64,000 nucleotides of DNA from Cladopsammia gracilis (taxonomy: Eukaryota > Cnidaria > Anthozoa > Scleractinia > Dendrophylliidae), in contig JAJGOT010000506.1 of the NCBI GenBank assembly GCA_022457155.1, positions 186,001 through 250,000 on the forward strand, in the 5' to 3' direction. Position numbers and translations under genes: made by a program. Below, in pieces: positions 57,201 to 64,000 of this stretch (the stretch's first letter is position 1; each line of letters begins with the position of its first letter). The notes beneath the pieces were generated by a model, which saw only the letters and a list, made by a program, of their open reading frames with translations, did not search any database and had not been told where the DNA came from.

Positions 57201-60200
57201 AAGATGTAATAGCAAGTATTAGAAAAAAAGTAAGCGTAAAGGTTTCTCAAAGTCATTTCGTAGCTGACTTACTGTTCAACTCACTGTTCACAAGTTCATG
57301 ATCAATTTTCTTGGCTGCTTCCACTGTCTGACTCAATGCACATCACTCGGCGTAACTTTTTCTTTGGAGGTTCAGATTCGGGGCTACCCATTGCACTTTG
57401 TGACGAGGCCATATTGATGTTGAAAACCCCTCCTGTAATTGTATTGCCATAAAACATCGTTTGCAGCTGGTTTTCATGCACTGACGAAGTAGATGAACTT
57501 GCTGCAAGTTGATAGTGGTTAAAAGGTGGTGCGCCGACCGGAAAGTGAAACGCTCCTCGCGAAACATCTGAAACTTCACGATTCGTCGACGCCGTGCTTG
57601 AGAGAATGTTTGAAATGTTTTCCATTTGTCGCTCTCGTAGGCTGCTGTAGTTGTTTATTGACTGGAGGTTTTGGTGGCCGGTTATCTGTACTATCTGGTT
57701 TGGCGGGACATCATTGTCCTGCAATTTTTGCACGAGTGTTTTTCTCCCGGCGTGGTTTGTTTTACGGGGAATTTCCCCCGCTTCGCACATGTCTTTTAGG
57801 ATACTGTTCAGTTTATTTACTCCCATAGGCTGTGCTTTAAACCAAGTACAGTCGTTCTGCTGCCCCTGAACAGAAGATTTGAAGTGGTTTACCGTCAGAT
57901 AAAATGGAGCGTCTGGTTCCAACATGGACTGAGGACGTTTGTCTCCGTACAGTTTATAAACATTTACTGGATTGCGCTCGGCTGGAATCTCTCTGTTTTC
58001 ATACATTCTCGGTTTCACGGGCCTGACATTCCGTGGGTTGTCGCCCTGTCTGCTCTTAGTTTGTCTCTCTGAATGAACAAGATATTCTTTGCCCTGACTA
58101 TCAGTCTCCAAAACAACATCACCCCAACGCAAATTTCGTTGTTCTGTGCAACCTCTGAGACCGAAGTGTATGATATTATTCAGCCACACAGTGTTCAGCA
58201 GCGATTGTGGAGAACTTGTTCCCAAGACTTTTTTTTCAAAGAGAATATCAATTTCCTCGTCCGAGAGAGCAGTAGTTGCATTCGGTTTATTTCCTCGGCC
58301 TTGTTTTTTCAGTTCTTTTTGCTTTGCTTTCAATGCGTCTCTCAATCTCGTAAATTCGGGATCAATGAATAGCCTTTTCCTATATTCGCGCCTTGTAAGA
58401 TAACGGTCAACGCTTGATAAGATTCCTCTGAGAGAAGACGGCTCATATTGTTCACCTTTCTTCGTTCTAGCTGCAATAATGAACTCACTGAGGTATACAT
58501 TCAGTTCCTCCGGTGGGATTTTCTCTAATTCTCTCTCTTCTTTCCGGACCTCGCGAAGAAATTTTAGAATAATGTTCAGGTCATACATGGTCTTTTTCTT
58601 TGTATTTTCGTTCTCTTGTTGAGCAATAAGCTTGTCAACATCATCTTCGGACACATCGATAAATCTGCATTTAGAATTATCGTCGTTTAAATCGAGAATA
58701 TTTAGATTCCAGTTTGGTTCGTCCCCGGCGTCCGCCATTCTGAAATGGTGTAGAGACTATTTTGACAAAGGCGCCGTTGCGAAAGGCGCGATTTATTATG
58801 TAGCCATAGCAACGGTGATCTTTTCACGTGTGAAGATAACATGTTATTCTCACGTGTGAAGATATGATGTTTACGCGCGAAAGCTCATCTGGTATTTCAT
58901 TGGTGTTTATATAATAAAAAGAAATATTCAAATGTTCATTTTAGTCTTGTGGATTACTGGTCACGCGTGACGGAGCATGGCTGTAAGAGAAACTTATATG
59001 CCGGACTCATATCTTCCGCCTCCATCAACAAAATATAATTTCCGATTTTGTTGCACACTACTTAAAACGCACTTTGAGCTGCTGATTTTTAAAAAGCATT
59101 GTATATTGACACAGGAGGGCCTCCTTTCCCGCCATAATGATGTCGTCCTTTATAGCATTTGGACAGTTAAATGTGTTATTAGCATGCGATCTCCTACAGT
59201 GCCATTGCTTTGGTAATTTCATGGAGCCTGGGACTCGGGTCACTTCTAAAATTTATGCGCACGGAAAAAATATTAAAACATCGATCAGACACGGCTGGAT
59301 ATTTCAGATTTTCCTGGTCAACGATTTATCCTTGTGCTCAAGCTGGAAGTCTTGTTGAACAGATCGTGTACATAAATATCAACAAGGCGGTAAAGGAGGA
59401 CATGCAGGTTATTCTTTCATTTCCTTCCTAATTTGAAAATAAGATATATTAGTACACAACCTAGTCGTTATAGTGTGGACTATTGGTATAGTTGTATGAC
59501 CTTCACCGGGAATAGTTCCTGAGTAAATAAATACAACGCTGCTGTTTTGGTTCAGTCACAAGGAAATCTTCTTCTTTAATTTCACAACCACTTTACAATC
59601 AGTACAACCACAAAATATGTGCTTTCCCGCAAGTATCATGATGATGCCGGAGAGGTGTTCGTAATCTCTGTTCATATGGTTAAAGGGCAATGCGTTCTCT
59701 AACTGCAGATCCATCAAAGGCCTGTGTTCACAGCGATACAGCTATTTGAAATAACATTGTCACCTGTAAGCTTACGTCAGAATAATGAAAGATGCCGGAG
59801 AATGAGGAGTTGTAAATCCGTCTATGATGTTTGCAGTCGTCAGTGCGACAACATAAGAGCTTGTGTAAAGCAAATGGAAAGAGACGATGGTCTAAAACAT
59901 GTTTAAGAATCAAGATGTACATCGAACCAGTTGGTTCACCAGACTGCCCCAAAAAACACACACGGCGAAACCGCCGATGGAACCTTACGGAGAACTGTCT
60001 CATGATGTGCTCAGGGTGACTGAAGCAAACTGGAGTAGCCACATATTTCGCACTCGAATATTCCGTCTAGCGGTCTAGAACGTGTCGCCATTTGATGTTC
60101 CAATTCCCAGGCATTGAATAAAACTAGTGAAAACCTTTCACGAACTCAATACGTGTCTCGCGCGCTGTAACTCTGGTCACCTGGGGGTAGGAATAAGACC

Positions 60201-62760
60201 AAACCAGGCAGTGGCCCATAAGTACCTGGATCCGAGCAATTCTATTTTACGCCTTTCAGAGCGCATTTCTTACGCCCTCTGGGTAATGTGCCAAAGTCAC
60301 CGAGAACACAGTTTTGTTGTTTTTCATTCCGCATCCCGCCTGCTGAAATAAGCACATCTTATATTTATAACTCTGAAACTTTGTCTCCAGGCGTCAACTT
60401 CAATCTGATGATATTGAATATGTGAGCAGACCGAGTAAAATACGCCTGTAGCAATAAGCCAATGAACAACTTATTGTTTTAATTTTAAGAATAACTCAGT
60501 GAGTATGATCATACCTTATCTAGGCCTTTTAAAAAGAGCAACACGATAAAAACAATGTTTATTCTTTGAGAGGGTGATTTTTCTCAACTTGGGTTTTCTG
60601 TGGTGTTAAGGGGACCACCCTCAAATGCATGGAGGTGAAAAAGAAAAAAAAATGTTGCAATATTTTTTTGTGATGATTGGACTATATCTCAGTGGCACGT
60701 AGCCTTTATTTAATAAATATTATTATATTTTATTTCCAAATATGTCGACTGATTAAAGATTTTGTTATTCAATGAGCGCTATTTATATGTATCGATTTAA
60801 AGCTTAATGGTATAACTATCCTCAACTTTTTTTATCAAGTTCACAAATAATATTATTAAGGAACTCGGGCAAAGGCTCGTAAAATGCCTTCACACAATAT
60901 ATATAGCTAAAATTTGCAAAATGGTCATATTCTAAACTACTTGCATAGATATACGATTTGTTCTCAATTTGTATCCTCAATATTGAATTTTAATTCAATA
61001 TTAAAATAACTTTTAAAAGTTATGTTTGGAAATTCGTTTCTACCTTTGTTCGTACAGTTAGAGATGCATAATTATATTAATATAAATGCAGAAAGAAAGG
61101 TCTGTTCTTGGTTTCTACCGGTTTCAAACTTGTCTATGACTTTTCAAGAGCATTCTTAACCAATTTAAACTAGCTGATCGATATTGTTCTCTAAATCAAT
61201 TCTTGATATTTTACCTTTCGGACAAGCGATGCAATCCCGTGCCTTCTTTCCAGGCGCATTATTGTATGGAACAAAGGTACCATTTGGACATTGTCGGCAA
61301 CTGTTGCTAACAAGCGCCTTATTGTCTGAATAAAATCCTCCTAAAATATTGTAGTTAAAATAAAGTACAAGATGCGTAAGATGAGTTCAGGAAACTCACT
61401 TAGTTAGTAGGACGTTTTAGCCTAAGCCTGCCAGTCCAGAGGGTATGCTATGATTTACCCAGAACAACAAACAAACATTAATATTAAAAAAATTATGTCA
61501 ATGTATGAACTTAACTGGGGGCACGATAGAGGCTAGTGGGCCAGTCCTTTTATGTCAAAACACCTGCCACATGATGTGGCAAGGGGCTAAGGGAATAAAT
61601 TTTATTTCATTTTTTTGATACTATTTATGCAAATGCCCCATCCAAGGCTCATTAGGCGATTAAATGCCAATATCCCCACCCAGGAAAGAGATCAGCAACT
61701 CCATTTTGACCAGCACGTTTTCTATGTTTTTCTGGGTACTCGCGACAATCACGTCAGCAGCCAGTTCTTGCAGAGCTTTTGTAGTCCTTTGCTCTTCAGT
61801 CCTTTCTCTTTGGTTACAAAAGCCTGGAAGCATTGACCTTTAAAAACTTCTAACATGTCCTCTGGGTTGCATTCTGCGGATTTCGATCGGGAAAACCACC
61901 CAACACAAAACGTGAAATTAAGGCAACTTGTTTAAATACCCTACTCTTTCAAATTCCCGCCTACCCGGGCACGAAAATTGATCAAATGGAAGGGAGGTTA
62001 GGGGTTGTTGAATGTTCGATTTGATCAGTGCTTTAATTCATTTTCGTGCTGTTTTCAGAAGCGCATATAAATCCTCTAACCAGTCCTTTAATCAGATACA
62101 GACGATATTTCGCAAATTTTTACACTGCATATAATCCGATCACCATCATCTTGAATCGGTTAAAAACAGCTCTCCAAGTGGCCTGATAGCTCAGTGGATA
62201 AAGCATTGCACCGGCAGTCGCAAGGCTAGTTTTTACAGGTTTCTTTGCAACTGATCAGGATCATTGCCAGAAACACAGACTTTACTATCATCAGTAGTTG
62301 TTGTATATTGTTATTCAATATATTCCCATCCATCCCATTCAAATAACACAAACTGTTCAATAATTAACTGCAATTCATGTTTGAGAGAAGTGATCGTTTT
62401 GCCTCAGCCCGAAAGTCATTGACAATTCAGGCCGAAAATAATCTGAGCATTTCAGCAACCGAGGACGTTAAAAATCTCAAGACCCATACCTTTCTATTTT
62501 TTTCAAAGGACTCAAAAGCTAATTATCAAAGTTATTATTACATTTTTAGACTTGAATACCTGCAGGGCATTTGGTACACAAAATCCCTTGCATCCAATCT
62601 GTGACAGGCTTCATAAACGTGCCCCTTGGACAAGGAAGCAATTTGTTTTTATCTTCAGTTGTTGTACGTCCAAATCCAGCACGGCCAAAGATCCACCGCA
62701 CAAATAATGGATGAAACCCTCTCATTAAGGAGATGTTGATGTATTCAGAATCCGTTTGTC
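50860..62760 (-). CDS. GCC2/GCC3-type Cys-rich multi-pass membrane protein (3' part, upstream exons not found)
   Basis: Exons in order of transcription are 62760-62560 (201 bp), 61340-61216 (125 bp), 55435-53828 (1608 bp) and 51266-50860 (407 bp with stop). All junctions are phase 1 with GT-AG ends, such as the donor GCG|GTAAGC at 53828 and the acceptor TTTTCAG at 51267. The first two exons have the CxxCPxG spacing of GCC2/GCC3 (ephrin-receptor-like) repeats: LLPCPRGTF, CTKCPAGG, CRQCPNGTF. The big exon continues Cys-rich to CEVCSEGYY, then has about nine membrane helices starting at WMFIQLSILGAVILIITAVL. It contains LKIVIDFYQV, and a helix pair after YKHPIADPFENR. The last exon encodes a Ser/Thr/Glu-rich cytoplasmic tail of about 110 residues. 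The protein start lies upstream, perhaps beyond the window. Exon 61216-61340 appears to lack one base. Function is unknown. Confidence 0.75.
52060..52366 (+). mobile_element. Retroposed 3' end with poly-A
   Basis: A T-rich 3'-UTR-like stretch ends in GGTCAATAAAGCTGTT and 12 A. The polyadenylation signal immediately before an A-tail marks a reverse-transcribed insertion, probably a LINE 3' end. It is antisense to the host gene in its last intron. Confidence 0.5.
52368..53335 (+). repeat. 74-bp tandem repeat, split by a MITE
   Basis: Copies of GAATGGATACAAATACGAGT and TTCTTCGCGATTTGCACCTC lie at 52368-52486 and continue at 53172-53335. The intervening 683 bp is a transposon, so the array was older. 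Confidence 0.7.
52488..53170. mobile_element. 683-bp mariner-type MITE
   Basis: CTCAAGCATGTTAAGGCATG at the left and its exact complement at the right (24 bp) are flanked by TA at 52486-52487 and 53171-53172. There is no transposase ORF. It interrupts the 74-bp tandem repeat. Confidence 0.8.
55436..56044 (-). other. Intron segment downstream of the recombinase element
   Basis: AT-rich intron of the GCC2/GCC3 gene with no supported feature. Confidence 0.45.
56708..56832. repeat. Near-perfect hairpin within the recombinase element
   Basis: Arms of about 55 bp pair around a short centre GAGCGCAGCGAACGAG. The arms start ATGGCCGC and end GCGGCCAT, and include TTGAAAAATATTTCAC and its complement. 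It is located just before the inner inverted repeat of the recombinase element. It may be a terminal structure recognised by the recombinase or a separate nested foldback. Confidence 0.7.
57302..58738 (-). CDS. Tyrosine recombinase of a Crypton-like transposon (DUF3504/KIAA1958-like), 478 aa
   Basis: This single-exon ORF is intact from ATG at 58738 to the stop at 57302. The N-terminal half is basic and helical like a recombinase core-binding domain (residues about 50-140). The catalytic half has all expected residues: Arg195 in GLRGCTEQRNLRW, Lys228 in QTKSR, His329 and Arg332 in NHAGRKTL, His355 in QITGHQNLQSI and the nucleophile Tyr364 in INNYSSL. The C-terminal tail ends near a nuclear-localisation-like PPKKKLRRV. 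Proteins of this type are encoded by Crypton DNA transposons and by animal genes derived from them. Here the ORF sits in an intron of the flanking gene, on the same strand, inside inverted repeats. The intact catalytic set suggests recent activity or selection. It could instead be a domesticated host copy, but no host-type introns are seen. Confidence 0.85.
   Translation of the reverse strand: MADAGDEPNWNLNILDLNDDNSKCRFIDVSEDDVDKLIAQQENENTKKKTMYDLNIILKFLREVRKEERELEKIPPEELNVYLSEFIIAARTKKGEQYEPSSLRGILSSVDRYLTRREYRKRLFIDPEFTRLRDALKAKQKELKKQGRGNKPNATTALSDEEIDILFEKKVLGTSSPQSLLNTVWLNNIIHFGLRGCTEQRNLRWGDVVLETDSQGKEYLVHSERQTKSRQGDNPRNVRPVKPRMYENREIPAERNPVNVYKLYGDKRPQSMLEPDAPFYLTVNHFKSSVQGQQNDCTWFKAQPMGVNKLNSILKDMCEAGEIPRKTNHAGRKTLVQKLQDNDVPPNQIVQITGHQNLQSINNYSSLRERQMENISNILSSTASTNREVSDVSRGAFHFPVGAPPFNHYQLAASSSTSSVHENQLQTMFYGNTITGGVFNINMASSQSAMGSPESEPPKKKLRRVMCIESDSGSSQEN
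58790..58880. repeat. Palindromic CACGTGTGAAGAT repeats beside the recombinase start
   Basis: Upstream of the recombinase start codon, TTCACGTGTGAAGATAACAT is followed by a second TCTCACGTGTGAAGATATGA. Each core (TTCACACGTGAA-like) is close to a palindrome. Two spaced copies between the promoter side of the ORF and the inner inverted repeat are candidate binding sites for the recombinase or a host factor. Confidence 0.45.
58987..61215 (-). other. Intron segment upstream of the recombinase element
   Basis: No exon of the minus-strand gene is seen. On the plus strand, 59724-60019 has overlapping short frames with several Cys (CRRMRSCKSVYDVCSRQC); they run into stops and show no splice support, so they are not called. 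Confidence 0.4.
61216..61340 (-). other. GCC2/GCC3 exon with apparent one-base loss
   Basis: The exon has a good acceptor (TTTTAG) and donor (GGTAAAA). It is 125 bp, while both neighbouring exons are phase 1 and need a multiple of three. Reading starts GFYSDNKALVSNSCRQCPNG and keeps the family pattern until PYN near 61264. The expected CxxCPKG continuation is in the next frame. Confidence 0.65.
61341..62559 (-). other. Intron of the GCC2/GCC3 gene
   Basis: Contains the start of a tRNA-derived repeat at about 62178-62230 (GGCCTGATAGCTCAGTGGAT, an A-box-like D arm) without a 3' half. Nothing else is supported. Confidence 0.45.
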
Positions 62761-63480
62761 CTAAGCCCCTAAATTCGAAAGGTTTTGCAGAGTTATATGT
62801 TAATAAGATAATCGAGCTAAGAATTCGCTGCTTTCTATTTTTTTGAAGTTAATTAAAGACTATGCAGATTAGGTGTATTCAATGTTTTTTGCTGCTGAAA
62901 AAAAGGTGTTTTTTTTCAACAGATTTAAAATTGACCGCGAACAGTCGCTTTGTCAGATAAACAAGTTTCTTTAATTGTTCAATAAAGACGGACTGTTGAC
63001 TCCTAAAATTGGATTGAATGCCATGTTGACACACGTAGAAAGAATGTATTAAAGCTAAACAAAGTTGTCGGTCATGAAGTCACAGTCCTTTTAATGTTTA
63101 ACTTACAGGAGAATAATTTGTTGTGGGTTCTACTGCATTCTTTGTCGATCTCTGGTCGCATTTTTGTTGCATTTTTGTTAGATCAGTACTATTAATAGAT
63201 TTTATTCCACGTGAGTAGCCTATTTTCACCTTATTGTTAATTCTGTTCCTCCATGTTCAATTGGCGTAGTGTATGTTTTCGCGCTCTAACGATCCAGGTT
63301 CGAATCCGCCTATACTGCGTTTTGTTATTTTCTTTTGCTTTCTCTTTTTTCTGTATTTTTTTCATACGTTATTCTTATACAGTGATTCATTTGAAAAAAA
63401 TGGCGACGTAATTTTCAAGAAGTTGCATTAATTTGTTTCTTTTAGTATCCATTAATATATTTTATTCCACATGAGTAGTT
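62761..63480. other. Upstream flank or intron of the GCC2/GCC3 gene
   Basis: A tRNA-derived fragment with box B GGTTCGAATCC lies at 63296-63306. A possible donor TCCT|GTAAGTT on the minus strand at about 63110 would create a stop when joined to the next exon, so no exon is called. Confidence 0.4.
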
Positions 63481-63680
63481 AACAAATAAATCGACCGCAT
63501 TTTTCCATGGTCTATACTCTCATCGACCATAGAAATGACGTCATAAAATGTTCAAAACTCAAGTGGAACCACGAGCCGTTAGGCGAGTGGTTTCACTGCC
63601 AAGTTTTGAACATTTTATGGCGTCATTTTTATGGTCGATGAGAGTATAGACCATGGAAAAATGCGGTCGATTTGTTTTTT
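63481..63680. mobile_element. 200-bp hairpin element
   Basis: Arms of about 80 bp (left from AACAAATAAATCGACCGCAT, right ending GCGGTCGATTTGTTTTTT) pair with a few mismatches around a loop of about 41 bp. Confidence 0.75.
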
Positions 63681-64000
63681 ACAATAACAAACTTGAATAA
63701 CTGCGAGCGCTGAGCGAACGAGTTTGCGGGAATCATTTTAGAAAATCAAGATAAACAACCTAACACTGACAAACTGCTGCAAAATGTTTTTGCGTGGGGA
63801 ATAATTAAAGCCTTAACTTTTTATGTGAATAAATTATGTAACGAAAAAGGCTCACTCAAATTCTCTTCAGCTTAAATAATCGCTAGAATCTTTTAATATA
63901 AATTTTAACACAGCAAAACAAAGAGCCGTTATTCGGCAAATTTTAGAGAACCGCGGTCAGTGATAATCGCAAAATAGAGCACAATAACCTCACACAAAGT
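63681..64000. other. Window end, nothing recognised
   Basis: AT-rich with no supported feature apart from a GAGCGCTGAGCGAACGAG motif near 63704, which recalls the centre of the hairpin at 56708-56832. Confidence 0.4.

Larger units (their letters stand above)
56045..58986 (-). mobile_element. Tyrosine-recombinase transposon bounded by perfect 29-bp inverted repeats
   Basis: The left end 56045-56073 and right end 58958-58986 are exact reverse complements over 29 bp, beginning TTACAGCCATGCTCC. A second exact pair of 25 bp lies inside at 56843-56867 and 58894-58918 (starting TTTATTATATAAACACC). Between the left pairs is a long hairpin at 56708-56832. Direct repeats of target sequence are not visible (ATATCCT on the left, GAGAAAC on the right), which suits a recombinase that joins without target duplication. 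The layout could also be an inner 2.1-kb element inside a larger inverted-repeat unit. Confidence 0.7.

Noticed and set aside
63105..63165. Upstream exon of the GCC2/GCC3 gene ending TCCT|GTAAGT
   Set aside because: Joining it to the exon at 62760 creates an immediate TGA, and no Cys-rich pattern is present.

Overview
The window reads as animal nuclear DNA, most likely from a cnidarian and probably a stony coral. The base composition is AT-rich. Genes are split by GT-AG introns that are full of short inverted-repeat DNA transposons, tRNA-derived SINE pieces and LINE tails. Three spliced genes and one transposon gene can be supported. The taxon is inferred from these gene and repeat types, not proved.

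Layout: (1) 1-9773 has no gene I can support. It holds small MITE-like elements, a dispersed repeat pair and a decayed minisatellite at about 7900-9250. (2) 9774-38759 (+) is one large gene. I rebuilt 23 exons whose phases all agree, giving 1110 residues: a signal peptide, a long helical region of the stereocilin/mesothelin/otoancorin type, an acidic Asp run and a C-terminal tail that looks like a GPI-anchor signal. Its introns hold a 106-bp satellite array of about 2.5 kb, foldback elements and many MITEs. (3) 38760-42062 is intergenic and rich in inverted repeats. (4) 42063-46931 (-) is a two-exon gene for a secreted-then-membrane protein: signal peptide, beta-helix-like repeats, Cys-rich segment and a multi-pass membrane module. 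Its large exon carries two apparent frameshifts. (5) 46932-50859 is intergenic with local duplications and a second copy of a mariner-type MITE. (6) 50860-62760 (-) is the 3' part of a second gene with the same membrane module, preceded by GCC2/GCC3-like Cys-rich exons. One 125-bp exon appears to lack a base. (7) The largest intron of that gene contains a tyrosine-recombinase (Crypton/DUF3504, KIAA1958-like) transposon with an intact 478-residue ORF and perfect inverted repeats.

Function: the plus-strand gene probably makes a GPI-linked extracellular superhelical protein. The two minus-strand genes look like distant paralogues, large cell-surface proteins with different ectodomains on a shared membrane core. 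Nothing in the sequence ties the three genes into one pathway.
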